Shown one piece after another: positions 26,668 through 35,265 of a stretch of 64,000 nucleotides of DNA. Within the stretch, counting starts at the first letter, position 1; every line of letters begins with the position of its first letter. A model generated the notes under the pieces. That model saw only the letters and a program-made list of their open reading frames with translations, was not told the origin of the DNA and ran no database searches. The position numbers and the translations under genes are program-made. The stretch comes from Pullilachnospira sp963929535 (GTDB lineage Bacteria; Bacillota; Clostridia; Lachnospirales; Lachnospiraceae), in contig CAWVIZ010000001.1 in NCBI GenBank assembly GCA_963929535.1, positions 124,001-188,000 of the forward strand. Direction: 5' to 3'.

Positions 26668-26697
26668 AAGAATGCTGTACATACAGCATTCTTTTTA
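26668..26697 (+). terminator. Terminator after second tRNA-Met
   Basis: AAGAATGCTGTA and TACAGCATTCTT form a perfect 12-bp stem with a CA loop, then TTT. It may also serve the minus-strand gene at 26819. Confidence 0.88.
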
Positions 26698-26818
26698 TTT
26701 TCCGCAGACAGCGCATCAAGCGGATTTCTGCCTGTCCTTTTGATTTATTCTGTTCTTTTCTCCGTCCGAAAGCTGCCTTCTGCTGTCTCAGCACCGCATC
26801 TTACGCCTGGCCCGCGCA

Positions 26819-27244
26819 TCACTCCAGAATCCGGTAGATGGTCTCATGAAATGCGGAAAGCCCGTCGAATATCAGGCGGTTGCCATCCTTCTCCTTTTCC
26901 CCACAGTCAATGATATCCGTATGCTTCTGCACTCTGTCACAGATACTCTTCAGAAGGCGTTTTGCGGCACCGGGAATCTCACTCTGTATGGCATGATCCT
27001 CCAGGCGTTCGGAAATCGTATCCATATAGGTGTGGATCAGGATTTCCACTGCCAGGGAATCCCTGTCTATTTTCAGGGCATATCCCAGCAGATTCTGGTA
27101 TTCTGCCAGAATCCAGTCCGCCAGATGCTCCGCATCTTTGCTGCTTTTCTGATCCAGATAGCCGGTCAGGGCCTCATCAGTGACCACCCGCACCCAGCCT
27201 GGTTCAAATTTCACGGTAATGCCCTGGTATTTTTTCTCTTCCAT
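26819..27244 (-). CDS. Conserved-looking hypothetical protein
   Basis: I do not recognise this 141-residue protein. It is soluble, acidic and mostly helical; the N terminus (MEEKKYQGITVKFEPGWVRV) is beta-like and the middle (AEHLADWILAEYQNLLGYAL) amphipathic. There are no metal motifs or membrane segments. It follows an AGGATGAAT-like site on the minus strand and is read in the same direction as purL, with a terminator between them. Confidence 0.65.
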   Translation of the reverse strand: MEEKKYQGITVKFEPGWVRVVTDEALTGYLDQKSSKDAEHLADWILAEYQNLLGYALKIDRDSLAVEILIHTYMDTISERLEDHAIQSEIPGAAKRLLKSICDRVQKHTDIIDCGEKEKDGNRLIFDGLSAFHETIYRILE

Positions 27245-27352
27245 GTATATTCATCCTTTCACTTTTGTCAGGGGAAAATGAGTTTGTTTTCGATCCGCTG
27301 CAGGCAAACATTACGGTTCTTCCATCCTCTTTTTCTCTCGCACACAGCCGGA

Positions 27353-27395
27353 AAAGGCGTACAGCATCCCCTCTCCGGAACAAGCCGTACGCCTT
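27353..27395 (-). terminator. Terminator of purL
   Basis: On the minus strand AAGGCGTACGGC pairs with GCTGTACGCCTT (one mismatch pair) and is followed by TTTCC. It begins 13 bases after the purL stop codon. Confidence 0.8.
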
Positions 27396-27407
27396 CTTTC
27401 TGTACTT

Positions 27408-30400
27408 TTATTTGAAGTAAGCCACACCGGACTCAAAGATCCGGATATCCTGCTCGCCATAAATATTCATGGCAACACCGTCTGCGCGGCGCTCGGAGTG
27501 AGCCATCTTGCCAAGAACACGGCCATCCGGGCTGGTGATTCCTTCGATGGCAGCGTAGGAGCCATTCACATTCCACTCCTCGTCCATGGAAACATTTCCC
27601 TCCGGATCACAGTACTGGGTAGCCACCTGGCCGTTGGCAAACAGCTTGTCGATCCACTCTCTGCTGGCCACAAAACGGCCTTCTCCGTGGGAAGCCGGAT
27701 TCACATATACCTTGCCAAGCTGAGCCTGCGCCAGCCAGGGAGATTTGTTCGTCACCACCTTCGTATAAACCATGCGGGATACATGGCGTCCGATGGTGTT
27801 GTAGGTCAGCGTGGGGGAATCCGCTGTCTGTCCCTGGATCTGTCCGTAGGGCACCAGCCCCAGTTTGATCAGAGCCTGGAAGCCGTTGCAGATTCCAAGT
27901 GCCAGTCCATCTCTCTCATTCAAAAGCTTCATTACCGCTTCCCGGATCCTGTCGTTCTGGAACGCAGTGGCAAAGAACTTGGCCGATCCGTCCGGCTCAT
28001 CTCCTGCGGAAAATCCGCCGGGGAACATGATGATCTGCGCCTGTCCGATGGCATCCTCGAAAATCCTTACGGAATCCCGGATATCCTCCGCCGTCAGGTT
28101 TTTAAACACTCTTGTGATCACGTCCGCGCCTGCCCGTTCAAAGGCTTTTGCGCTGTCATACTCACAGTTGGTTCCCGGAAATACAGGGATAAATACTGTG
28201 GGGCGGGCCACCTTATGTCTGCACACATGCACCTGATCCGCCTGGTACAGAGGACTTTCCACCGGATCCATATTGTCGGTGCCTTTTGTCTTGAACACCC
28301 TCTCCAGGGTTCCTGTCCAGGCCTTCAGCGCCTCTTCCATGGAAATGTTCACATCCTTATATTCCAGGGCTGCCTGGTCAGTCACCTGTCCGATCACCGT
28401 ATAAGTCACAGACAGCTCTCCCACCTTTCCATCGGGAATCTCGCAAATGATATCTCCGAAATACGGGGAGAACAGATCTCTCTCATCCACATTGTGCTCG
28501 ATCCTCACACCCATGTGATTTCCAAAGGCCATCTTGCTGACTGCCGCCGCAATTCCATGACGGTCCAGAGCGTAAGCGGACAGAATCTTCCCGTCCTTCA
28601 TATCCTGATGCAGCTTTCCGTACAGCTCCATCACGCCTTCGTACACAGGAAGATCATACTCATCCCTGGGGATCCGCAGCCAAACCAGCTTGCTTCCCGC
28701 CTTCTTCAGTTCCGGAGTGATGATATCCTGCTGCTTTGCCACATCCACCGCGAAGGATACCAGAGTGGGCGGCACGTCCATATCGTTGAAGGTTCCGGAC
28801 ATACTGTCCTTTCCTCCAATGGAAGGCAGTCCAAATCCCAGCTGCGCCGCATATGCCCCCAGAAGAGCCGCAAACGGCTGGCTCCAGCGGCTGGGATCCT
28901 CCGTCATTCTCCGGAAGTACTCCTGGAAAGTGAAACGGATCTTGCTGTAATCACCGCCGTTGGCCACGATCCTGGCCACAGACTCCACCACCGCATAAAC
29001 CGCTCCGTGGTAGGGGCTCCAGGAAGATATATAGGGATCAAACCCATAGCTCATCATGGTAACCGTATTGGTATTTCCTTTCGCCACCGGCACCTTGGCT
29101 ACCATAGTCTGGGTCTCAGTCATCTGATATTTTCCGCCGTAGGGCATGAACACGCTTCCCGCTCCGATGGAACCATCGAACATTTCCACCAGGCCTTTCT
29201 GGGAGCAGGTATTCAGATCCGCCAGATCAGACAGCCAGCGGGCTTTTACGTCTGTAATGTCTCCCGAACGCTGCAGGGTATTTCCCTCCTTCATGGGGAT
29301 GTCCACCTGTACCTCTGTCTCCTGATGCGCACCGTTGGTATCCAGAAATGCTCTGGAAATATTTACCACTTCCTTGCCTCTCCAGTTCAGAACCAGACGG
29401 GGCTCTTCGGTCACTGTGGCCACCACAACGGCCTCCAGGTTTTCCTCATTGGCATATTTCAGGAATTCCTCCACATCTTTGGGATCTACCACCACTGCCA
29501 TACGCTCCTGAGACTCGGAGATTGCGATCTCCGTTCCGTCCAGACCGGCGTATTTCTTGGGAACCTTGTCCAGATCCACCGTAAGTCCCGCAGCCAGCTC
29601 TCCGATGGCAACGGATACTCCGCCGGCTCCGAAGTCATTGCATTTCTTGATCAGACGGCTTACCTCTTCCCGCCGGAACATACGCTGGATCTTCCGTTCC
29701 GTGGGGGCATTTCCCTTCTGCACTTCGGCGCCGCACACTTCAATGGACGCTTCCGTGTGTACCTTGGAGGATCCGGTAGCTCCGCCGATGCCATCACGGC
29801 CGGTCCGTCCGCCCAACAGGATGATGATATCGCCAGGATCGGAGGTCTCTCTCTTCACCGCGCGCCGGGGAGCTGCCCCCATCACCGCACCGATCTCCAT
29901 CCTCTTGGCCGCATAGTTGGGATGGTAAATCTCCTTCACATAGCCGGTAGCCAGACCGATCTGATTTCCGTAAGAGCTGTATCCATGAGCGGCCTCTCTC
30001 ACCAGTTTCTTCTGGGGCAGCTTGCCCTTCATGGTCTCTTTCACGGAAACAGTGGGATCCGCCGCACCTGTTACTCTCATGGCCTGGTAAACATACGTCC
30101 TCCCTGACAGCGGATCCCGGATGGCTCCGCCAAGACAGGTGGCCGCCCCTCCAAAGGGCTCAATCTCTGTAGGATGGTTGTGGGTCTCATTTTTAAAGTT
30201 GATCAGCCACTCTTCCTCCTGGCCGTCCACATCCACCGGAACCACGATGGAGCAGGCATTGATCTCCTCAGACTCCTCCTGATCCGCAAGCTTGCCTTCT
30301 GCTTTCAGCTTCTTCATGGCCAGCAGAGCCAGATCCATCAGGCAGATAAACTTGTCATCCCTTCCTTTATATAATACCTCTCTGTCAGCCAGATACTGCT

Positions 30401-31163
30401 CATACGTATCCACAATAGGCTTTTTATAGTCACCTTCGCCAAAGCTTACCTTCGTCAGCTCTGTGGAGAAGGTGGTATGACGGCAGTGATCAGACCAGTA
30501 GGTATCCAACACCCGGATCTCTGTAACGGAAGGATCTCTCTTCTCCTCATTCCGGAAATAATTCTGGATATGCAGGAAATCCTTGAAAGTCATGGCAAGG
30601 TTCAGGGAATCATACAGTTCCCCAAGCTGCGCCTCTTCCATCCCGATAAATCCGGTAAAGATCTTCACATCCTCCGGCTCCTCAAATCTGGTCACCAGAG
30701 TCTCCGGCTTCTCCATTCCGGTTTCCCGGGAATCCACCGGATTGATGCAGTGATTCTTGATGGCGGCAAATTCTTCATCCGTGATCTCCCCCTCGATCAC
30801 ATAGGTAGTGGCCGAGCGGATGATGGGCTGCTCATCCTCCTTTAAAAACTGCACACACTGCACTGCGGAATCTGCTCTCTGATCAAACTGTCCCGGCAGG
30901 TACTCCACAGAAAACACTCTTGCGCCCGGCGCCGTCTCAAAGCTTTCCTTATATAAGATATCCACCGGAGGTTCGGAGAAGACGCTGGTGCAGGCTTTTT
31001 CAAAAACATCATCGGAAATATTTTCCACATCATAACGAATCAGCACCCGGACTCCCGTCACGTTCCTGATTCCCAGATAACTGCTGATCTCATGCTTCAG
31101 ATCCTTCGCCTGAACCGCAAAATCCGGTTTTTTCTCTGCGTAAACTCTTCTTACACTGCTCAT
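27408..31163 (-). CDS. purL: Phosphoribosylformylglycinamidine synthase, single-chain type
   Basis: Fourth step of purine synthesis: FGAR, glutamine and ATP give FGAM. The 1251 residues are the large single-chain form with an N-terminal PurS-like part, two AIRS-like halves (NHPTEIEPFGGAATCLGGAI; GRTGRDGIGGATGSSKVHTE) and a C-terminal glutaminase domain with nucleophile Cys in LALGICNGFQALIKLGL and the His-Glu pair in NPASHGEGRF. The open frame extends 108 codons upstream, but the ATG at 31163 follows GAAAGGATAAAAAGG and family homology starts there (MSSVRRVYAEKKPDF). No riboswitch was recognised in its leader. Confidence 0.96.
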   Translation of the reverse strand: MSSVRRVYAEKKPDFAVQAKDLKHEISSYLGIRNVTGVRVLIRYDVENISDDVFEKACTSVFSEPPVDILYKESFETAPGARVFSVEYLPGQFDQRADSAVQCVQFLKEDEQPIIRSATTYVIEGEITDEEFAAIKNHCINPVDSRETGMEKPETLVTRFEEPEDVKIFTGFIGMEEAQLGELYDSLNLAMTFKDFLHIQNYFRNEEKRDPSVTEIRVLDTYWSDHCRHTTFSTELTKVSFGEGDYKKPIVDTYEQYLADREVLYKGRDDKFICLMDLALLAMKKLKAEGKLADQEESEEINACSIVVPVDVDGQEEEWLINFKNETHNHPTEIEPFGGAATCLGGAIRDPLSGRTYVYQAMRVTGAADPTVSVKETMKGKLPQKKLVREAAHGYSSYGNQIGLATGYVKEIYHPNYAAKRMEIGAVMGAAPRRAVKRETSDPGDIIILLGGRTGRDGIGGATGSSKVHTEASIEVCGAEVQKGNAPTERKIQRMFRREEVSRLIKKCNDFGAGGVSVAIGELAAGLTVDLDKVPKKYAGLDGTEIAISESQERMAVVVDPKDVEEFLKYANEENLEAVVVATVTEEPRLVLNWRGKEVVNISRAFLDTNGAHQETEVQVDIPMKEGNTLQRSGDITDVKARWLSDLADLNTCSQKGLVEMFDGSIGAGSVFMPYGGKYQMTETQTMVAKVPVAKGNTNTVTMMSYGFDPYISSWSPYHGAVYAVVESVARIVANGGDYSKIRFTFQEYFRRMTEDPSRWSQPFAALLGAYAAQLGFGLPSIGGKDSMSGTFNDMDVPPTLVSFAVDVAKQQDIITPELKKAGSKLVWLRIPRDEYDLPVYEGVMELYGKLHQDMKDGKILSAYALDRHGIAAAVSKMAFGNHMGVRIEHNVDERDLFSPYFGDIICEIPDGKVGELSVTYTVIGQVTDQAALEYKDVNISMEEALKAWTGTLERVFKTKGTDNMDPVESPLYQADQVHVCRHKVARPTVFIPVFPGTNCEYDSAKAFERAGADVITRVFKNLTAEDIRDSVRIFEDAIGQAQIIMFPGGFSAGDEPDGSAKFFATAFQNDRIREAVMKLLNERDGLALGICNGFQALIKLGLVPYGQIQGQTADSPTLTYNTIGRHVSRMVYTKVVTNKSPWLAQAQLGKVYVNPASHGEGRFVASREWIDKLFANGQVATQYCDPEGNVSMDEEWNVNGSYAAIEGITSPDGRVLGKMAHSERRADGVAMNIYGEQDIRIFESGVAYFK

Positions 31164-31504
31164 CCTTTTTATCCTTTCTGCTCGTATATGGCCGCATGGC
31201 CTGATGGCTGAACGGTTACCTCCCGGATGACTGCTCCTATTGCCAAAGACAGCAGACCATACAGTATCTGCCTGACTGCGGGCAGTCTCCCTGTGAGGAT
31301 TTCCCAGTAACTCTGTTTTAACCATACCATAGATTATATTATAAGTAAAATTAATATATCTAATCAGTTTAATAAATATTGCTAATCTTTGTCCGGAAAT
31401 ATGGGATTTCCCAAAATTCCATGGTATACTTTTAAAAGAATATTTCGGCCTTTCTCCGGGAAAGGTCAAACGGAGATATCGCTTCATATATCAGGAGGAT
31501 TTTT
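31164..31504. other. Divergent region between purL and a LysR gene
   Basis: No gene. On the minus strand a TATAAT lies at 31338-31343 with a weak TGATTA 17 bases upstream, giving purL a leader of about 170 bases. The leader does not match purine or PRPP riboswitch signatures I know. The ribosome binding site of the LysR gene, AGGAGGATTTTT, is at the right end. Confidence 0.4.
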
Positions 31505-32395
31505 ATGGATATCAATTATGAGCTCTATAAGGTTTTTTACTATGTAGCTACTTCATTGAGCTTTTCCGAGGCATCCAAACATCTTTTTATCTCCCAGTCG
31601 GCAGTAAGCCAGTCCATCAAGGTTCTGGAAAAGAAGCTGGGGATCAGTCTGTTCATCCGCAGCACAAAACGAGTGCAGCTCACTCCCGAGGGGGAGACAC
31701 TGCTGCGCCATATTGAACCTGCCATGAATCTGATCAAACGGGGGGAGGCTCAGATCCTGGAATCCAGCAGTCTGGGCGGCGGCCAACTGCGCATCGGAGC
31801 CAGCGACACCATCTGCCGCTATTACCTGGTTCCCTATCTGAACCGTTTTCACAAGGAACACCCCAATATCCACATCAAAGTGACCAACCAGACCTCCACC
31901 AAATGCGTGGATCTTCTGGAGATGGGACAGGTGGATTTGATCGTCACCAACTACCCCAATTCTCACCTGAACCATGGAGATCACGTTCATGAGATCCACA
32001 CCTTCCAGGATATTTTCATTGCCAGCAGCTCCTATTATGGAGAGCTGGCGGGACGGAAGCTGCATCTGAAGGAGCTGCTCTCCTATCCTATCATGATGCT
32101 GGACCGAAAAAGCACCACCAGTGAATTTCTCCATAATCTGTTCCAGCAGCATCAGCTGGATCTGGTTCCGGAAATCGAGCTGGGAAGCAACGACCTGCTG
32201 ATCGATCTGGCCCGGATCGGCCTGGGGATCGCCTTCGTTCCGGATTACTGTATGCCAGGTGACGGAGAGCTGTTTGCTCTGGACATTGCAGAGGAGCTGC
32301 CGAACCGGAAACTAGTGATCACCCACAACGCCCATCTGCCGCTGACAAAGGCGGCCAGAGAATTTCTGGATGATCTGACCGGAGGGGAGGACTGA
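31505..32395 (+). CDS. LysR family transcriptional regulator
   Basis: Regulator of 296 residues. The N-terminal winged helix-turn-helix is clear (FYYVATSLSFSEASKHLFIS, QSAVSQSIKVLEKKLGISLF) and is followed by the linker helix and a two-lobed effector domain beginning LGGGQLRIGASDTICRYYLV. The ATG follows AGGAGGATTTTT. It is divergent from purL, but that does not establish a purine role; the CysB/CbbR-like sensor gives no ligand clue. Confidence 0.92.
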   Translation: MDINYELYKVFYYVATSLSFSEASKHLFISQSAVSQSIKVLEKKLGISLFIRSTKRVQLTPEGETLLRHIEPAMNLIKRGEAQILESSSLGGGQLRIGASDTICRYYLVPYLNRFHKEHPNIHIKVTNQTSTKCVDLLEMGQVDLIVTNYPNSHLNHGDHVHEIHTFQDIFIASSSYYGELAGRKLHLKELLSYPIMMLDRKSTTSEFLHNLFQQHQLDLVPEIELGSNDLLIDLARIGLGIAFVPDYCMPGDGELFALDIAEELPNRKLVITHNAHLPLTKAAREFLDDLTGGED

Positions 32396-32401
32396 TTTTA
32401 A

Positions 32402-32438
32402 GCCGGGATACGGAAGTCGGCCTTCCATCTATCCCGGC
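32402..32438. terminator. Hairpin at the end of the LysR gene
   Basis: GCCGGGATA and TATCCCGGC (9 bp) enclose a second pairing GGAAG/CTTCC. T-rich sequence follows on the minus strand only (TTAAAAT), so it is a weak terminator; its minus-strand arm includes the stop codon of the NUDIX remnant. Confidence 0.5.
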
Positions 32439-32574
32439 AGATATCCCATCTTCTTAAAATACTTCTGATATCTGCCTTTCTGTTGTTCGATCATCCTTCC
32501 GGAATCGTTTCTCCCCTCACCAGATCCCGACCTGCCAGCGTCCCGTCCTCAAAATATCCGTCCCAGATTTCCAT
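32429..32574 (-). pseudogene. NUDIX hydrolase relic with internal deletion
   Basis: The first 27 codons, MEIWDGYFEDGTLAGRDLVR then GETIPEG, are the typical start of a Clostridial NUDIX hydrolase, with AGGAGG upstream. The sequence then jumps, out of frame, to a NUDIX-like C terminus (MIEQQKGRYQKYFKKMGYLPG, stop at 32429). The whole catalytic NUDIX box is missing. Two thirds or more of the gene has been deleted, so it cannot be functional. Confidence 0.7.
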
Positions 32575-32662
32575 CCTGCGTATACCTCCTGAATTTTCGT
32601 GTATTCTCTGCCGTAGACTTTCTTTTTTACCGGTCTTTCTGATCCTGTGCCGCCGAAAATAC

Positions 32663-32920
32663 CTATTTCCCTGCTATCAGCAGATACCGGTGAATAGTTC
32701 CCTGAATCTTTCCGTCCCGTTCAAGGTTTTCCTGGATTTTCAGCAGCCTGTCGAAGCATCTTTCCACTGAAAAGCCGGGAAACTCCCATTCAATAATCCG
32801 GGCAAACCATACAAAGGCTCCCACATCGTAAAACAGGATCGGCCGGTAAGTTTCCTCCGCCCGCAGGATCCGGAATCCTGCTTTTTCAAATTTTCTCCGC
32901 TGTTCTTCCATTTCACTCAT
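32663..32920 (-). pseudogene. C-terminal fragment of a SAM-dependent methyltransferase
   Basis: An 85-codon frame matching only the end of class I methyltransferases of about 240 residues: FEKAGFRILRAEETYRPILF, DVGAFVWFARIIEWEFPGFS and IHRYLLIAGK. The SAM-binding half is absent. Its ATG overlaps the stop of the DUF6483-like frame (ATGAGTGA arrangement), suggesting a deletion that fused unrelated neighbours. A product, if made, would not bind SAM. Confidence 0.7.
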
Positions 32921-33298
32921 CCAGATCCAGCAGCTCCCCATATCCGGAGTTTTTCAATATCTGCTTCAGCCCGAATACCACTTCTTCGTCCGAATAGCCA
33001 TGCTTTTCCAGAAATTCCGTATCCTTTTCTCCCACATACTGGTAGAAAAGTACAGCGGCCATCACCTCTTCTTTACTCCATAATCCAGATCTTCCAGAAG
33101 CATGTTTTCTGCCTCATTGATCTGCCCCAGATCCACCATATTCATCAGATTCTCCAGCGGATTTCCCGATACCTGATACTTATTTTCCCGTTCCAATTCC
33201 ACGGATACATATTTTTTCCCGAACATCAGCGAAAACAGCACCCGTACCATTTCCTTGATCATCCGCATAATGTAATCCTTCTCGTCTGTGTACAGCAT
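32913..33298 (-). pseudogene. DUF6483-like protein with a single-base frameshift
   Basis: The first frame gives 78 residues (MLYTDEKDYIMRMIKEMVRV; NMVDLGQINEAENMLLEDLD). A second frame continues AVLFYQYVGEKDTEFLEKHG and ends NSGYGELLDLDE at 32913. Together they resemble DUF6483 proteins of about 125 residues found in Clostridia. Adding one G in AAAGAAGAGG near 33066 joins the frames as GVKEEVMAAV. Function of the family is unknown. It is a frameshift mutation or a base-call error. Confidence 0.65.
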
Positions 33299-33388
33299 TT
33301 TCTCACCTCATTGTCTTCACACTGATTTTCCTGTTCTTTCCTTCCGGCTTCTGATGCTCTGCAGGTGCAGATTAGCAGCTCAGCATGC

Positions 33389-33431
33389 AAAAAAACTGCC
33401 GCATGGGGCAAAATACCATCCATACAGCAGT
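33389..33431 (-). terminator. Terminator of thiC
   Basis: On the minus strand ACTGCTGTATGG pairs over 12 bp with CCATGCGGCAGT (two wobbles) and is followed by seven T. Confidence 0.85.
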
Positions 33432-33451
33432 CCCTCTGCCAATATTGTTAC

Positions 33452-34762
33452 TTACAGAATATCAATATATTCCCCGGACAGCGCCTTATTCATACTGCGC
33501 ACTGCGCAGAATTTTCCGCACATGCTGCAGGTATCGCTGTGATCATCTTCCGGCAGCCGGTCATTCCGAATGGCTTTTGCGGTTTCCGGATCCAGAGCGC
33601 AGGCAAACTGAGCGTCCCAGTCCAGATTTTTCCTGGCATCCGCCATTTTATCATCTATATCACGGGCACCGGGAATGTGCTTGGCGATATCCGCCGCATG
33701 AGCCGCGATTTTGGCGGCAATGATCCCCTGTTTCACATCCTCCACATTGGGAAGGGCAAGGTGCTCTGCCGGTGTCACATAGCAGAGAAATGCCGCGCCG
33801 TTCATGGCTGCCACTGCTCCGCCGATAGCGCCGGTGATATGGTCATACCCGGGAGCAATATCGGTCACCAGTGGTCCCAGCACATAAAAAGGCGCGCCCA
33901 TACAAAGCGTTTTCTGCACCTCCATATTGGCAGCAATCTGATCCAGCGGCACATGGCCCGGCCCTTCCACCATCACCTGCACATTGTGCGCCCAAGCACG
34001 CTTGGTCAGCTCTCCCAGCCGTACCAGTTCCTCGATCTGACAGACGTCCGTGGCATCCGCCAGACAGCCCGGACGGCATGCATCGCCCAGGGAAATCGTC
34101 ACATCATACTCCTCACAGATATCCAGAATCTCATCGAAATACTCATAGAATGGATTCTCCTGACCGGTCATACTCATCCAGGCAAATACCAGACTTCCGC
34201 CCCGGCTGACAATGTTCATTTTTCTCTTATGCTTACGGATCTGCTCTATGGTCTTTCTGGTAATACCGCAGTGCAGGGTAACAAAATCCACTCCATCCTC
34301 CGCATGAAGCCGTACCACATCAATAAAATCCTTTGCCGTCAGCGTTGCCAGATCTCTCTGGTAGTGGATCACACTGTCATATACCGGCACTGTACCGATC
34401 ATTACCGGACATTCGCTGGTAAGCTTCCGCCGGAACGGCTGGGTATTTCCGTGACTGGAAAGATCCATGATGGCCTCCGCTCCCAGATTTACGGCGCTCA
34501 TCACCTTCTCCATCTCCACATCATAATCCTTGCAGTCCCTGGACACCCCCAGATTCACGTTGATCTTGGTACGCAGCATACTGCCCACTCCTTCCGGATC
34601 CAGACATGTGTGCTTCTTATTGGCGCAGATAGCCACCTTTCCTTCTGCCACCAGCTTCATCAGGTTCTCCACCGGCATTTTTTCCTTTGCCGCCACCCTT
34701 TCCATCTGCGGCGTTACGATTCCTTTTCTTGCCGCATCCATCTGCGTAGTATAATTTCCCAT
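33452..34762 (-). CDS. thiC: Phosphomethylpyrimidine synthase
   Basis: Radical SAM enzyme that turns aminoimidazole ribotide into the HMP phosphate moiety of thiamine. The 436 residues include MVEGPGHVPLDQIAANMEVQ and, at the C terminus, the CSMCGKFC cluster motif (CX2CX4C) unique to ThiC. The ATG at 34762 has AAGGAGG nine bases upstream; an ATG six bases earlier is too close to that site. Substrate AIR is a purine intermediate, so thiC competes with purine genes in this window. It is controlled by the TPP riboswitch upstream. Confidence 0.96.
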   Translation of the reverse strand: MGNYTTQMDAARKGIVTPQMERVAAKEKMPVENLMKLVAEGKVAICANKKHTCLDPEGVGSMLRTKINVNLGVSRDCKDYDVEMEKVMSAVNLGAEAIMDLSSHGNTQPFRRKLTSECPVMIGTVPVYDSVIHYQRDLATLTAKDFIDVVRLHAEDGVDFVTLHCGITRKTIEQIRKHKRKMNIVSRGGSLVFAWMSMTGQENPFYEYFDEILDICEEYDVTISLGDACRPGCLADATDVCQIEELVRLGELTKRAWAHNVQVMVEGPGHVPLDQIAANMEVQKTLCMGAPFYVLGPLVTDIAPGYDHITGAIGGAVAAMNGAAFLCYVTPAEHLALPNVEDVKQGIIAAKIAAHAADIAKHIPGARDIDDKMADARKNLDWDAQFACALDPETAKAIRNDRLPEDDHSDTCSMCGKFCAVRSMNKALSGEYIDIL

Positions 34763-34833
34763 ACTCATTCTCCTCCTTCGTTCCGGCCGTATGGCCATAA
34801 TCGTATTTTTTATTGTCCACTGGCACCCAGCAC

Positions 34834-34880
34834 TGCCAAATGGAAATGTGCGCTTGTCCGCCCGGGTTCGTTACCGCAGA
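34834..34880. repeat. Family A palindromic repeat (copy A2, diverged), in the thiC leader
   Basis: Reads TGCCAAATGGAAATGTGCGC then TTGTCCGCCCGGGTTCGTTACCGCAG, with the same layout as copies at 51.0 and 58.8 kb (TGCCAAATGG, ATG..GC, TGTCCGC, GTTCGTT.CCGC). It lies between the TPP aptamer and the thiC start, so it is transcribed in the 5' UTR. Confidence 0.55.
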
Positions 34881-34886
34881 AATAAA

Positions 34887-34912
34887 CGGATACACCAAAC
34901 CCGGCATATCCG
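34887..34912 (-). terminator. Candidate expression-platform hairpin of the TPP riboswitch
   Basis: On the minus strand CGGATA and TATCCG pair over a 14-base loop and are followed by TTTATTT. It begins about 18 bases after the aptamer. The loop GCCGGGTTT could instead pair with AACCCGGGC in repeat A2 further down, giving two exclusive folds. Confidence 0.45.
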
Positions 34913-34928
34913 CTTCCTATTCCTCTTG

Positions 34929-35112
34929 CGCTCTATCCCTACGTTGGCATTATCCGAACCGTTCTCCTCCGCTGTCATCAGCGGTTATACGGCCCCTGCA
35001 CACACATCCCAGCTGTTCTTTGCTGTCATTCTTCTGCCTGTGCAAAAATCAGGTCTACGGGTCAAGGCACACCAGCCTACTCTCAGCCTGCTTCCTGCAA
35101 GCTCCCCGGCAC
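34929..35112 (-). promoter_or_regulatory. TPP riboswitch upstream of thiC
   Basis: On the minus strand the aptamer core is present: CCGGGGAGC, then GGCTGAGAG, then GACCCGTAGACCTGAT, and finally GGATAATGCCAACGTAGGGA. These match the thi-box. Between ACCTGAT and GGATAATGCC, normally only a few bases, there are roughly 85 extra bases, so P5 would be closed at the end of a long inserted helix. Thiamine diphosphate binding should lower thiC expression. Confidence 0.88.
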
Positions 35113-35235
35113 ATTATTCTGTTTTCCCCGCAATGCACGGATACAGGAAACGGACTGCCGCCCTTTCAGAACACTGTTCTTTCCCAGTATCGCTGACTTG
35201 TTCCATCCTTACGCGCATTGCTGCTGTCCACTGAA

Positions 35236-35265
35236 ATCATACCATAGATACTCACCTGTTTACAA
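35236..35265 (-). promoter_or_regulatory. Promoter of the TPP riboswitch/thiC transcript
   Basis: On the minus strand TTGTAA (35260-35265) and TATGAT (35236-35241) with an 18-base spacer. The -35 overlaps the 3' end of the helicase gene. Confidence 0.6.

Noticed and set aside
27498..30107. 869-codon plus-strand open frame opposite purL
   Set aside because: It mirrors purL codons in antisense; His/Leu/Arg-rich composition and no start signal indicate a shadow.
31164..31340. Purine or PRPP riboswitch upstream of purL
   Set aside because: The leader has neither the TATA-stem with GTTTCTACC-type loops of purine aptamers nor PRPP/ykkC signatures.
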